From: Galeopsis tetrahit
Taxonomy: Eukaryota; Streptophyta; Magnoliopsida; Lamiales; Lamiaceae
Assembly (NCBI GenBank): GCA_963675135.1
Contig: OY776130.1
Span: 64,390,867 to 64,454,866, forward strand
DNA: 64,000 nt
Reading direction: 5' to 3'
Shown: piece after piece, positions 1 to 13,900 of the stretch
How the letters are laid out: each line of letters opens with the position of its first letter
Numbering within the stretch: the stretch's first letter is position 1
Notes under the pieces: model-generated
Databases searched by the model: none
What the model was told of the DNA's origin: nothing
The model's input: only the letters and a program-made list of their open reading frames with translations
Program-made: the position numbers and the translations under genes

Positions 1-311
1 CTTTACAACGATAATGATGTTGTGTTGTATGGCTACGTCTCGAACCCACTGTTCTAAGGCCTCCCGAGTTTCAAAGTAATTGAAATTTGAGAACACATCG
101 GAGCATCCTCATTAGCCGAAGCATCCTCATTAGCTAGGGCATTCTCCTCATTAGTCGAAGCATCCTTATTAGTTGGGGCATTCTTCTCATTAGCCGAAGC
201 ATACTCATTAACTGGGGCATTCTCCTCATTAGCCGAAGCATCATCAAATGGCCCCGATTGATCCTCCGAATAATAAAAGAAATTCGGATCAAAGTCTTCG
301 TCATCCGCCAA
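1..311 (-). pseudogene. Partial, frameshifted N-terminus of a FAR1/MULE-transposase-like protein
   Basis: On the minus strand an open frame starts at 311 (MADDEDFDPNFFYYSEDQ) and runs into an acidic, Asn/Glu/Ala-rich repeat, then stops at about 54. In a neighbouring frame, from about 105 down to the window edge, the sequence reads SDVFSNFNYFETREALEQWV and continues without a stop. That is the style of the N-terminal region of plant FAR1/MULE-derived proteins (an FETREAL..WVRDVA-type segment). The simplest reading is one gene interrupted by a single-base frameshift at the end of the repeat, continuing left of the window. The family assignment is from recall of the motif style and is moderate at best. 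An intron boundary or a live gene with a different N-terminus cannot be excluded because the rest is outside the window. Confidence 0.45.
108..243 (-). repeat. In-frame 36-bp tandem repeat (12-aa unit) in the broken gene
   Basis: About 3.5 imperfect copies of a 36-bp unit encode variations of ASANEENAPVNE. The length is a multiple of three, so copy number can vary without breaking the frame of this low-complexity acidic segment. Confidence 0.7.
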
Positions 312-645
312 ATTCTAAAAAGAAACCAATATGTAAGTTTTTTGGTTGGCCAAATTTTGAAAAGAAACAAAATTCAACACAAAAAAATATGAAAAGAAAC
401 AAAATTCAACGAAAAATTCAAGTTTTGGTCGACTATAGGATGTCGACAATTATAGTTTTGGTCGACAACATGATGTCAATCCACCATATTCTTCGTCAAC
501 ACCATATGGCCGACTGAAAGACACTTGGTCGACGTCACGTAGTCGACCAAACAACCTATCATCACCTAACCAGTGACGACGACATAGAGACAAAAAACGA
601 AAAAAATTTAAACGCGCCAACAGCGTATTCAACTAACTAGCTTTA
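312..645. other. No gene seen; GTCGAC-rich spacer
   Basis: Short AT-rich spacer upstream of the broken FAR1/MULE-like frame. The motif TTGGTCGAC or its complement recurs around 425-550 (gtcgacta, gtcgacaa, ggtcgacgtcacgtagtcgacc). No coding frame is supported. Confidence 0.5.
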
Positions 646-647
646 TA

Positions 648-879
648 CTCCCTCTGTCCCTGCTTAACTTTCATACCTACTTTTTCGATCACTTAGAAAC
701 TCTACCCATACAATATGTAAAATATTTTATTTAATGTTATTATTTTTATAGTATATACATACACACAAGTCAACTCATTTATTTATTTATAAAATTATAT
801 CTTAAAATTATATTTATTATAATATTTTTTTAAAATGGAGTGAACAATAAGTATGAAAGTTAAGTTGGGACGGAGGGAG
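648..879. mobile_element. Stowaway-type MITE
   Basis: A 232-bp element with terminal inverted repeats of roughly 35 bp, beginning CTCCCTCTGTCCC and ending with the complement GGGACGGAGGGAG. It is flanked by TA on both sides (646-647 and 880-881), the expected target duplication for Tc1/mariner-derived Stowaway MITEs. The interior is AT-rich and non-coding. Confidence 0.88.
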
Positions 880-1080
880 TAGAAATTAGTAGATTTGTTA
901 TTTGAATCAAGTCAAAAATCACCTTCACTTTGTCAGTTGAGTTTTTAATGCCGTAAAATGACTTTTCCTATTTTGTTGAGTTACTGATTTTACAAAGAAA
1001 AAGTTTTTTTTTTTGCACGTGTGTTCTTCTCCATACACGTGTCACACATTTGTTTTGGGTAATGAGATGTAAAAAATTTA

Positions 1081-1446
1081 GGGATTAAAGTTTTTTTAGT
1101 CCTTTTAAGTTGAACTAATTTTGAATTTGGTCCCGATGGAATACACATTTTGATTTTGGTCCCATAAGTTGGTCGAAATTTTGAATTCAGTCCAATTAGT
1201 ACAATTTGAGGTAAATAAATCAATCAAATCCATTGATTTTTGCATTTTTCTGCACATGAGCAAATTCACAGTTGATTTGAATTGCACACGAGCTAAGAAT
1301 TTGACCGATTTATTTATCTACAATGGTAGTAATTGGACTGAATTCAAAATTTCGACCAACTTATGGGACCAAAATCAAAATGTGTATTCCATCATGAGCA
1401 AATTCAAAATTAGTCCAACTTAAAGGACTAAAAAAACTATAATCCC
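1081..1446. mobile_element. Mutator-like (MULE) MITE with long TIRs and 9-bp target duplication
   Basis: A 366-bp element with inverted repeats of about 125 bp, starting GGGATTAAAGTTTTTTTAG and ending in the complement of GGGATTATAGTTTTTTTAG. It is flanked by the perfect 9-bp direct repeat AAAAATTTA at 1072-1080 and 1447-1455, the duplication length expected of Mutator-like elements. It has no transposase. The arms resemble those of the large foldback at 26216-27641. Confidence 0.85.
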
Positions 1447-1455
1447 AAAAATTTA

Positions 1456-1911
1456 TGTTCTCTGTAATCTAAAAAACTTGTATTTTTCTTACTGTTATCA
1501 TTGCTTTTTCTATACATTTTTCTTACCTTGTTTTTTTTTTTTTCATGTTATTTTTAATGTGTGATACATTTGTGGTGTGATCTAAGGGATAGATTCTTCT
1601 TAATGATATGATGATATACAAATGAGAGTAGGAACTTACATTGTATGTTTTAACTTTATTGTTGCATGGAATACGGATGCAAAAAAGTAGTAAAACGAGG
1701 CACTTAGCCTGAGCAGAAGGAGTAATTGGGTCGAATTTCAAGTTTACAGTAGCACAACTGCATTCTCCCTTCCCACAAAGCACCCTACAACACTATTTGA
1801 ACGAATGTAATAACACTATTAGAAAAGTTGGTAAAATTTTCAGAGTTTATAATTAGATGTACATTTCGTATCCAAATAAAAAATATAACTAACATAACAG
1901 ATGCAAAATCA
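1456..1911. other. 3' flank of LEPA, no gene seen
   Basis: AT-rich sequence downstream of the LEPA stop codon; it should hold the LEPA 3' UTR. A short minus-strand open frame (1523-1783) has no recognisable features. Confidence 0.4.
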
Positions 1912-4900
1912 TCACAACACTTCCTTTTCAAGTTTCAATACAGCCATAAATGCTTCTTGTGGTACGTCAACTTTTCCAATTGATTTCATTCTTTTCTTTC
2001 CCTCAGCCTGGTTCCAGAAGCAACAAGTCAAGCATTATAGGTTTCAGATGATAAAAGAACACTCATAACACGAATTATATTATTATACTTGTATTTTTAT
2101 AATTAGAGTAACACTTGGGGGTACCAATTTTATGGTGCAATTGATGCACAACTAATACTTTTTAGTAATAAACTAACAATTATTTTTCAATATTTTTAAA
2201 ATTAGATGCAGCAGTTATGTTAAAAAGACAAAGGTAGATAGGTCCACTTTGATATAATACTCTATTCAATAGAGATTCTGAATTGTGATGACTGAAAGGC
2301 ATATAAAGCAAGCAAATATAATTCACCTGTTTTTTCAGAAGCTTCTTTTTCCTGGAGATGTCCCCACCTAAATGAAAAAACAAAAGAAGGTTGAAGCTTG
2401 TAGCAAATTTCGGGTAAAGAAAAGAGAAAAGATTAACATTATAAGCATCTTTTGTTAATAATACATGTCATATCAATCCTGTCAAAAAATAAAAAAAAAC
2501 ATGGCATATCAAGAAGTACTTCCTACAGCTAAAATCTAAGATGGAAGCAAAACAGGATTAAGTCCTATCCCAAACAACAATTGCCGTTTCCCAAATTCTA
2601 TGGTCCCTGTGGATGCCCTTAAAACATAAAACAACGCGATATAAATAAGACTATAAACCTATATCCTAACATAAATATAAAAAGGTTTTACAGAATAAAG
2701 TCCTGCCCAAACAACAATTGTCGTTTCCCAAATTCTATGGTCCCTCTGGATGCCCAAAAAACATAAAACAACGCGATATAAATAAGACTATAAACCTATA
2801 TCCTAACATAGCCCACAAACAATAAAGCTCACAGGCTGTTTATTAAAAAACTTGAATTTAAAAGACCCTAACTACAATAATAATAATATTAATCGTATCA
2901 GTATCTCAAATAAAAGTAACCATTTAATAATCTTCTACAGTAAGGGAAGCTAATCTCACCATAGCATTTAGCAAGAACATCTTTCCTGATTGCAGATAAA
3001 GCTTCACTAGCAATTACCTTGGAACCTATGCAAGCCTGTCAAGTACAATAGTTAAGGAAACATACATATATCTGATGTGCATTTCTTTATTGTATTTATT
3101 TATGGAAACCATAGAAGAAGCCTCTAAGAACTTGACTTTAAAATATCCAAAATTAAGAATCATTATAAGATAGGACGTCAATTATACAGTAGCAAAATAG
3201 TGAAACTAACAAACAACGTGTAAGTTATCTTCTGATCTGATTGTTTACATAATTACATGCATAAATTATCTAATCGCTTTAAAATTTTACAGACTTAGAC
3301 ACTTGTTGTTAGTCCCCCAGTGCCAAGTAAGGTCACCAGAGACAGCCTGGAGGGTAGCAGTCCCACCCCAGAAAAAAAAAATCATAATCATAAATCTTCT
3401 AAGACAGTACAAGCAAACTCTGTAATTTTTGGATCAGTACAAATTGCTTTTTTTTTTTTTTTAAAGAAAACATATACTTTTATTGCAAAAATAGGGACAA
3501 GAGATCCCTAGAGAGATTACATAGCATAGTACCAACTCCTAGTAACTTCAGAATCAGAAATAAGCAGACCCTTAAAGGCATTATGACTAAGAGATAGATA
3601 AATTATGATAAATAGTACAGTAATAATGTGTGATTGTTTTGAGTAGGGTAGGATTTTCACTTTATGTAAAATCGATGTGTATGAGTGTGATGTTGTATTA
3701 TTATATTATTGTTGATTGTAATTGTAATGATTTGATTATTGTATAATGATTAGTATGTTTTACTGAAAATTGTAAAAGTGGGAAAAAAAGTGTGAAGAGT
3801 GATAATTATAAGAAGAGTGGGAATAAAAAATCATATTTGCATTAATGAGTCATGTTTGTTTTGGGCTGTACGTATTGGGAATTTAAAAACCAGATTATAA
3901 AATCCCAAAGTAGAATCGGATTTAGATTTCTAAATACCAAATCTGATTTTGTAATCCCAATCCTTAGGTCATGTTTGTTTTGGGTTTTAAAAACCAAGTT
4001 CTTGATTTACAAACCTAAATTCGATTCTACTTCAGGATTTCGATATCCAGTTTTATAAAACCATGACTACCAACACCTATAAACTTATTTCACACTCACC
4101 AATACAATCAATTCTCATTCCTTACACTTTAATATATTAAAATCATAACTCACCCAACACCAATACAATAATAATACATCATTCACTCTTACACATTGAT
4201 TTGATATAAAGTTAAATCCCCACCCTACTCAAAATCCCAAAATAAACACACACCTTACTATATATAAGAATTTCAAAAACCACTTAAAACCCACACAAAG
4301 ATCACCTTAGGGTTTGAATAGCACAGTTTGGAAAAGTAAAAAGATAATAGTAAATGGTAGACAAGTAAGTGTATTTTACCTGGATTGGTACTTTGAACAT
4401 TTGTCTTGGTATCAATTCCTTCAGTTTTACAGTCAAAGCCCTACCAACTGAATAAGCCTGATAAAGAAGCAAAATCACAATAAAGTCAATGATGGCTTCA
4501 TTTTTTACCCTAAGACTCAATTAAAGAAGACATCACAAGTTGGTTACCTTGTCTTTATGCACAATAGTTGATAATGGATCCACTGGATCCCCATTAATTT
4601 GAATGTCAAGCTTTACTAAGTCACTCTCTTTATACCTGTCAATATAATAGAACAAACAAAAAAAACCTTGACTTTCACCAGTAATAAAAATCCAGATAAA
4701 TTTGTTAAAAAGTGTACTGAAAGTCATTGCAAAGCACATCATCGCACCTATACTTCAACCAATTGGGAGAGAATCAATAGATTCCTCTTTGGTAACAGTT
4801 GCTGGTTTTTCACTACCATGTACTCCCACCGTCCCAGACTCCCAATATAAGTTTCCTCTTTCTTTTTGTCGTTTTGTTTAAGGAATAGGATAAAATAATA

Positions 4901-7900
4901 GATGTAGTACAATTGATGTGATTGAGAGAGAGAGAGAGAGAGAATAATAGATGAGTATGAAATGAAGTATGATTAAATAATAGATGTAGTACAAGTGATG
5001 TGATTAGGAGAGAGAGAATAATAGATGAGTATGAAATGAAGTATGATTAAATAATAGATGTAGTACAAGTGATGTGATTAGGAGAGAGAGAATAATAGAT
5101 GAGTATGAAATGAAGTATGATTAAATAATAGATGTAGTACAAGTGATGTGATTGAGAGAGAGAAAATAATGTGCCAAAAATAGAATATGAAACTTATTGT
5201 GGGACGTCCAAAAAAGAAAAGTGAGAAAGTTAGAGTGGGACGAAGGGAGTAATAAGTATGTGCAAAAATCCCATGTTAAAAAGATGGAATTATTTACCTT
5301 TGGATATGCAATTTTTAGGAGATCCGTTTGGCAAATAAATTTGATAAATAGGTTTTAAATTATGAAATAAGAATGATCTTGTAAGAGTATTCATGGGATT
5401 ATCTGAAAAAAGTGAGTTGGCCAATCTTTTTTCGTTAAAAAGATGCCCAAACAGGCCCTCATATTATAAATGCTTGTTACTGTAATAATTTACGTTACAA
5501 ACAAACAACTCTTTTACTACCATGATACTTTAACAACAATTTTTTATATCTATAATGAAATGCAAACTTATTTATTAAGCATCTTGTGAGTATGTCCAAA
5601 CTCCAAAGCAACAAGAGTTCTTGAGTTTGATGACTTGTGAACTATAAGTTTAAAGTCAGCATTAAATAATACTCCCACATTATTTACTGCAAGTGTCTTT
5701 AGTCCCTTGATAAAACTATGCTATAGACAGACTACGTAATTCTATTTTTCTTTTCTTTCTCTTTCGGGTACATGAGCACTTAATAACTTCTCTTCAAGGT
5801 ATCGTAGCTCTAATTTACATAAACAGGCTCTAAAGTAAAAGTTCTAACTGTGGGGAAATAGAGGCATGGAAATTCATAATTCTTATCACTAAAGTGACCA
5901 AATGGTGTGAAATTGACATCAAAACACTTCTGCAAAGTGAAAGAAATAAATAACCAGATTGCTTTGGGATTTTAGATTTTTTTTTTTTTTTTAAATCCAA
6001 TACATTCACTCTACAAATACCTATAAACCTTTTAAATAAAAAAAAAATCTACATCACACTCTCTCTAATGATTCATATGATATTTTTATTCCCACCCTTA
6101 TTTTATTTATTCTATCTTTTATTCACACTCTCTCCAATTTTTATTTTTCTACATTTTTTTTCATATCTTTTATTCACACTTTTTAAACACACTAATTATT
6201 ACTCCCTCAATCCTTCAAAAGTTTTCATACTTTCCTTTTTAGTTTATCCCTCAAAAGTTTGCATACCCATAAATGGAAACAATCATCACAATCCTCACCC
6301 TCAAAATATACACATATTTACCCTTCATGTCATTACTTTTGGACCCACCATACACTCAATCCAACTACTTTATTTACTTTATATATAAAAGTTTACAAAA
6401 TTACCACTCAACAGTCTAATCATTACACTTTTTCCTTAAACTTCGTGCCCATAAAGCACCGCAAGCTTTTAAGGGATAGAGGGAGTACATAATTATTCAA
6501 TTATTACAATTACAATCAACGATAATATAAGAATACATCACACACTCTTACACATTGATTTGACATAAAGTTAAATCCTACCTTTTTAAATCTCAAAACA
6601 AACACACACAATAATTATCAACATATTGAAATCCACTAGATTTTGAACTCTAGATTTCATAATCCTCAAAATCCCAAATCAAACATGCCCTTAGAGTTTA
6701 AAACCCGAAAATATTTGGAAGAAAATTTGTTATAAGTTATCAAAAGAAAAATATCAGATTAAGGATAAAAACAGTATTTTCCTTTTCCAAGAAGTCATAT
6801 AATTTAACACAGAAAATAGATAGCATATAAATATTTACCCAATTAAGGAGTACTCCATGCTAGCATAGCCTTTACTCCTGGACTTTAGCTGATCAAAGAA
6901 GTCCCCGACCATCTACAAATGAACCATATAAGTTGGTTGGATCAAAAAAAATTGTATTAAAGTTTCGATCAGTTAATAACATGGTAATTGCCCCTGCAGT
7001 ACTGGACATGACAATAAAAGTGGGAAAATATGTACAGGATCTCTAAATTGAATGTACTACTTTTTAGGTATAATGCATCAAAAGGTCCCTAAACTATCAA
7101 CTTTTGTTTCGATATGACCCTAAACTATTTTTTGTTTTAAAAAGCCCCTTATGTACGAGAATTTTATTTCACGAGCTCCCTCAAGAAGAAGATTGACTGA
7201 TTTTCTGATTCCCTTAATGGTCTTGTTAAATAATATTCATGTCAACTTTATTTATTTATTTATTGATAAGAAACTATCACTTTTATTGCATCAATATGGA
7301 TGAGAAATCCCTAGCCTAATTACATATTCAATTACACAACATAAATCCAGTTCCTAGACACATCAGATATAAGAGTACCCCTAAAAGCACTATGACTCAG
7401 AGACCATAAAGCCACTTTATACTTAATTCTATCTCATATCTCATCAATCGATTCATATCTGTCCTAAAAAATCTGTCTATTCCTCTCACCCCAAATATAC
7501 CACATCACCACTGATAAGATCTAAAAGATCTAAAATGACTAGCACAAAATAGATCTAAAAATTAGGGTTAAAATGACTAGCACAAAATAGATCTAAAAAT
7601 TAGTAAACTTAGCACACATATATTTAACATGACCAATAAGATGAATAGAAAAATATTCGTCAATTTTCGTCTTAAGGGGGATCGTGAAATAAAATCTCAA
7701 TACTTAAAGGACTTTTAAAACAAAGAAATAGTTTAGGTACCTATTGAAACGAAAGTTGATAGTTTAGGGATCTGTTGATGCATTATGCCTGCTTTTTATC
7801 AATACCAATGCAACATGTTTATTAGCTTCATAGGGGATACCTCGGCGAGTGGTAATTCGTAAGTAAGTGATGCTCTGATCTCTGTAATGAACTTAATTTC

Positions 7901-10900
7901 TTTGAATTCTCCTCTCCGGTCTTGAGCAAGCTCCATAAGTGCACCAATATAATCTTTCGGAGTTAGCAGTTCAATCTGTACAAGAAATATTAACTTAATT
8001 CTCAAGAAATAGGATAAAGATTGTGCCGTAGGTCCAAAATAGGCAACTTGATTAAACAACCTTAACAAATGGCTCTTCAATTGATCTTCTGTTTCCAGGT
8101 TCAGGAAGTAACGAAGGATTTGAACATTCAACCTAAACCAGCAGAATACAAAATATGAAGGAAATGTGCAAACAATGTCTTACACTTAGGAAACAAAATT
8201 AAACATAATGATCAGTTTGATCTAGTGCATTACGAATTAATCCACACATAACACATTGGTCATTACCATATCCTATAGAAACGAAAAGAGCATATTTGGG
8301 TTGCTAATTTTTTTTTTTTTTTTGGTGTGTTAATTTTTTGTTATTGAAAATACAGTACTTTTATTGCAAGCATTGGGTCCTTAACTATCTACATCGAAAT
8401 CAAATCATTGTATTTTTTATTTTTTTTTGTAAAAATTATCCTCATACCTTTGTTTGCATTAAAACTGGGTTTCTGCTTAGTGGCTACTATATCTGGCATA
8501 TAAAAGCGGAAAACGTACAACTACTCACAATAAAAGTAACAGAGATACAATTTTAATGCAAATGAAAGTTCAAGGATTCCATGTTTACAAATAAAAGTAC
8601 AGGGACCCTACTCATTGAAAATGAAAATACAAAAACTCAAATATATCTGAAGTTCTTAGTACCAAAAACCAGATAACCTAGGTCAAGATAAAAATAGATT
8701 TCATCGAAACATCAGAGGTAACAAAAATTAACTTAAGTGCATATATCTTTTAGTTCTCCAGTACATGAAGAAATGTCGACTAGTTTCAGGATAGGTCCAA
8801 AGCGTTAATATCTATGATGTACCTTGGCCATTTGATATTTATGTTCTATTTTTCGGTAAGTCAATGTCTAGATATTCTCCACACAGAGAATCTAAAAGCC
8901 AACAAATGGAATATAACAAGAACAGGATGAAAGGAATTTACAGTATCACCGTTTGAGCAATGGACTCTGTAAACCACACTAGGGGCTGTGGTTATTAAAC
9001 TCAAATTGTACTCACGTTCCAGCCTTTCCTGCAGAACAAAACTTATAAAACTGCAGGCAATACACAACCGAATATAAAAAGGATAAAAAATCACAGAAAA
9101 GGTTGGAAAACTCTAACCTGAACTATTTCCATATGAAGAAGTCCAAGAAACCCACATCTGAAGCCAAATCCCATGGCATTTGAGGTCTCAGGTTCAAACT
9201 GAAACATAATGGAATTTGTTGAGAGATATTTTCCATGGAGTACACCATTCAGATAAGAATATATCAATTATCGACTTAGACTTCAGATTAAACTCATCAC
9301 TGAAAAAAATGAATCGGCAGAAACTCATATGATGAAGAGAATAGCGAATGAACTAGAGAAGTGCATAAAGCATTTACAATTACAGAAACCTTCAATCCTT
9401 GTTTCACCAGGATATCTAAAAAGGCTTAGTTGTTGCTAAAATCACCACCTTTACATAAATTGTAATTTAATCTAAACTTTTGAGTTTTCGTTAAAACCTC
9501 AATTTTTTAAAAAAAAAATTGCAATTAAAACTTTTGGCCAGATTGACTCTTGCATGTTCAGGCAGTTTTTAGGCTGAACGACGTTGTGCGGGGAGTAATT
9601 AGGGTGAACAACGTCGTTTGGGATTTAAATTGTTGCCAAGTAGGATGAGACGTTAGAAAAGGGCAATTTGCCTGGAAGTTCAAATTTCAAACATTTTTTA
9701 TATTGAGGTTTAATTTACCAAGAGTCAAAAGTTTAGATTAGATTGCAATTTGCGAAGAGGTGATGATTTTAACAGCAAGTAAGCCTTAAAGAAATTATGT
9801 GATGTCCATGCACATGTTCACATAATAATGAACTTCCTACAATTATTCACAATGTTGTATATGTGATGCACTCAGCCATCATTAGTCCATTGGCATTTGA
9901 GGTCTCAAATTCAAAAAATAAAACATCACCGATTCTATCCAATTTTATATGATTAATACACCTCTATCAAAATATGAAGTGAAACAATTTTCAAGCATTT
10001 ATGGACATGAAAGTGAATATTAACAAAATTAAATGCAATATTATTCCATCTCCCACTTAAATGTTGCAATTTCTTTAAGTTCCTCCAGTTACCTCTCAAA
10101 GTTCAATTTGTGCTCAACTTTTCATAGTAAAAATATGTCCATCTTATTAAAATTTAAAGTTAGAAAGAAACAAGAGGATTTTTGAGGATGCTAGTGAGTC
10201 CATGAACAAGATTTGGGATAGAATTAAACATAGAGTGGCTTTATGGGCAGTGAGTCATAGTGTTTTTAAGGGTCTATCCTTATCGGATTTGCTAGGGATT
10301 GGTTCTATAGTTTGTAAAATCTGAGTAAGTCATAGAGTTTGTAAGGGTCTACATTGCTGAGTAAGTCATAGAGCTTGTAAGGGCCTCTCAAAGTTCTATG
10401 GTTTTTAAGGATCTCTCGTCCCTAATTTTTTGCAATAAAATCTTTGTTTTCTTATCAAAATAAAATTTTAAAGTTATGCCCAGCAAGAACAAAATGCCTC
10501 TATTTTCATCCATATTTCCCATATATGCTCATATTGAAATTTATAGGCAAAACCTTCACAAACATATATGAAGACAAAAACTGAACCAAAATTCAAAGAG
10601 AAATATGTAACTGAGGAAGTTGATATGATATATCTTCTCTATTATTTATCTACAGGATACCAATCAAGACTCAGAGCCGCAAATTCTCCTATAGGAAATC
10701 ATGTGTCGTTAGTACCCGCTATCTTTTTGCATACATAAATTGTACAGACAATTTACCCATTGTATTATAAATCAACCTGATTCATTGCTAGACAAATTAT
10801 GCTTATAAACTCATGTTTATGTTGACTAGTACTATGAATCAATTTCTTTAATTGCATTAAATTAAGATGGAATAAAGGACTAGAGATTTCTCCAAATAAA

Positions 10901-13900
10901 GGGAATATATAAATCAAATGAAATTTAGTGCACAGGTCCCCTTCAATTCATGATCAAATTAACCCAAAATCAACATTTATCGAAGGACAGCATCACACAA
11001 TCAATCATGACAATGTGTAAGGCAGCAAGTTCAATCAGTAAGTTCTGATCATGTAGTTAAGCTACCAAGGCAAGTATGTGACAACAGAGTCAGTTTAAGA
11101 AAAGCAGCCTACCTTTAGAGCAGCATCATTAAGCTGCAATTTCTCTAAAGCATCACGCAATTCAGAAAACCTACAAGAAAGTTTCAACATAAATTATTGT
11201 TCATCAAATGTATAGATGCATTTATTGGAAAAAGATGAAACGGATTAATACTGGTCAGCATCAACTGGAAACAAGCCACAGAAAACCATTGGCGTAGCTT
11301 CCTTGTATCCTGGAAGAGATTTTTCAGCCTTTCTACTGAAATGTGTAATTGTATCACCAACCCTAGCATCTGCCACTGATCGAATGGAAGCTGAAAGGTA
11401 ACCAACCTAAAAGAATTGAAACATATGGACTCATCAACTGATAAAGAAATAGGCTGAAAAAGTAAAATATAATTAGAGATGCACACAGTACAGAATTAGT
11501 TGGTTTGCCAATAAATCAATTAGGGAAAAAGGAAATATGCTTTTGTCCTTCAATTAATGGCCTACGTGCCAAAATGAAAAAAAATTAAAAATTGTCCTTC
11601 AATTGCTACCCCCCATAGTTACGGTCCTAAAAAATATTATTCTTAAATCAATTATCACATTCCACGTCAAAATATTAGTCCCTCCTATTCAAAATATAAG
11701 TCATTTTGGATCAAACATATATTAAGAAAATAATTAGTTTCTCCTTTTGCCCTTATTACTGATTGCATTTCTCATCAAAAGAAGAACACATTTAACTGAT
11801 TATTTATTGATCTTAAGGGTAAATTTGGAAGAAATATAATTAATTTGCATTGAAATGTGTAAAATGTCATTTAATTTGTGCATAGGAAACGAAAGATCAG
11901 AATGTCATATATTATGAATAGGAGAGAGTACATAAAATGCTCGTCTCTTTATTGAAGCATATTGGATGATACGACATTTCTTTTCTTGGTGATCCGGAAC
12001 CCTCATAATAAAAATCCTTTTTTTACCTTACACTTTACAATGGAGCCAGGGGTTATGGGGATTAAAAAATATACTGTGAAATTTTCTAAGCATCTAGACT
12101 CAAAATGTGCAAACTTAATGCAAGGTCAGATTGGATTAGATTTCCCACCTCTCCAGCATTTAACTGAGGAACCTGCAACTGATTGGGAGATAAAACTCCA
12201 ACATCATCAGCATAATAGTCCTGCAATTTGAGATTCCACGGTGAGCAAGCATGTACTATATTTGAATTCCAGGCTTTATTAATTAGTTTTCAGGAAATTC
12301 CAAATGAACAATTCCAACAAAATCATTCAGTTTCTAGTACTATGTTATACTCTACGTATTCCTCTATCCATAGAGTACATTGAATGTACAGAAACGGCTA
12401 AGAGACTCTTAGAAGGAGAATTGCAACATTAAAAGCAAGGTTTGTCTCTCTGCATGCCCAGGTATGACACATAATGCTAAGGAATTGTTTATGAGCATGA
12501 AGGAATTACATGATTAGAAATTTAAGATCATTATATATTTGTTCAGCAACTGCTCCTATGCAAAAGCACGGGCATAAAGAAAACACACGATTGGAAAAAT
12601 CCGATCATCATAAATTTGATCAACACAACATCAAGGCAACTTAAAAGTTACCCATAGAGATATAATGCATCACATTTTTCAAATTCAAACTACTGAAATT
12701 AGAATTTGTTAAAACAATAGTGGAGTAAAAATTATAATGATTTACTAGAAAGTGTGCATGTAGAAAATAGAAATAATCAAAAAGTGGAGAAAAAAAGTTT
12801 CATCTCGGGGTAATAACCTCATTTTTAGTCCAAATTCATTCATATTTGATCCAATCATTTTGAAACTGTAATATTCATTCAGTGATCTAAAGCCCAAAAA
12901 GTACAGAAAGCCCTATCTGCATTCATGCCCTTGAAAGTTAAAAGATGATTTCAACTTGGTTTTTTATGCCCCAATAAAAGCAATGATTAGTCAGTTAATA
13001 ATACTAACGCATGGCTGTTGCCTAGTATATCTGTATATGTAGGGAAATATATAGCCCTTTCCAAAATATTCAGGTCAGAAAACAGCTTGCTAATACACTG
13101 ACCCCTAAAAAAACAATTAACAAAAAAGTGTTTTCATCAAGCTGCTATAAATATGACATACCTTTCCACTGGCCATAAACAGTACCCTATCACCCTTTTT
13201 AATAGTCCCATCAATAATTCGAAAATATACAATGACACCTCGGTAAGCATCATAGTAACTGCAAAAATTTTGTGAAATCACATGCAATCAGCAGCTCTTA
13301 GAGAAATCCATAACCGAAGCAAGAACAAAAATGAACTAGCATCTTAGATAAATTTGAGGGAAACCTGAAAAAAAAAGCCTTGTAACTTTGATGATATTAT
13401 GAAAATGCCCTGTAACTTTTATGTTATACGAAAATGCCTCGTAATTTTAAATTTCTTGATAAAACTGCCCCGAATAAGACACGTCAGGCAAAAAACTTCA
13501 CAAAAATGCCCAATAACTTGATATAACTAGTCAATAGGCATTTTTTCCAACATCTTTAAAGTTACAAGGCATTTCGTATAACTTAAAAGTTACAGGGCAT
13601 TTCATAATATCATCAAAGTTACACGACATTTTTTTCAATTTACCTTAAATTTGATGAGCTACTTCGCGGTTTCAAATCTATATAATTTTTATTTAAGATA
13701 AGATGACCATTTCTTCACAACAAGATAGGCATATAATATACACAGCTTCTTCCCATAAAAAGGAAGCATATTTTATTTAACCACAAAAGCATATTTTATT
13801 TAACCTTGATAAAATACAAATAGGAAGCCAAATATAACATCATGTAAGTAGAGAGAAGTGATGGTTCGTGCACTCTCTTTCCAGTTGTAGAAGGAAAAGC

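Larger units (their letters stand above)
7067..7789. mobile_element. Long-TIR foldback element in a LEPA intron
   Basis: The first ~110 bp (GGTATAATGCATCAAAAGG, CCCTAAACTATCAACTTT) is the inverted copy of the last ~110 bp (agtttagggatctgttgatg, cattatgcc). The arms also share AACTATTT.TTTGTTTTAAAA. A LINE 3'-end fragment lies inside it (about 7237-7510), so it was itself a target. No clean target duplication is visible; a Mutator-like origin is only a guess from the long arms. Confidence 0.6.
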
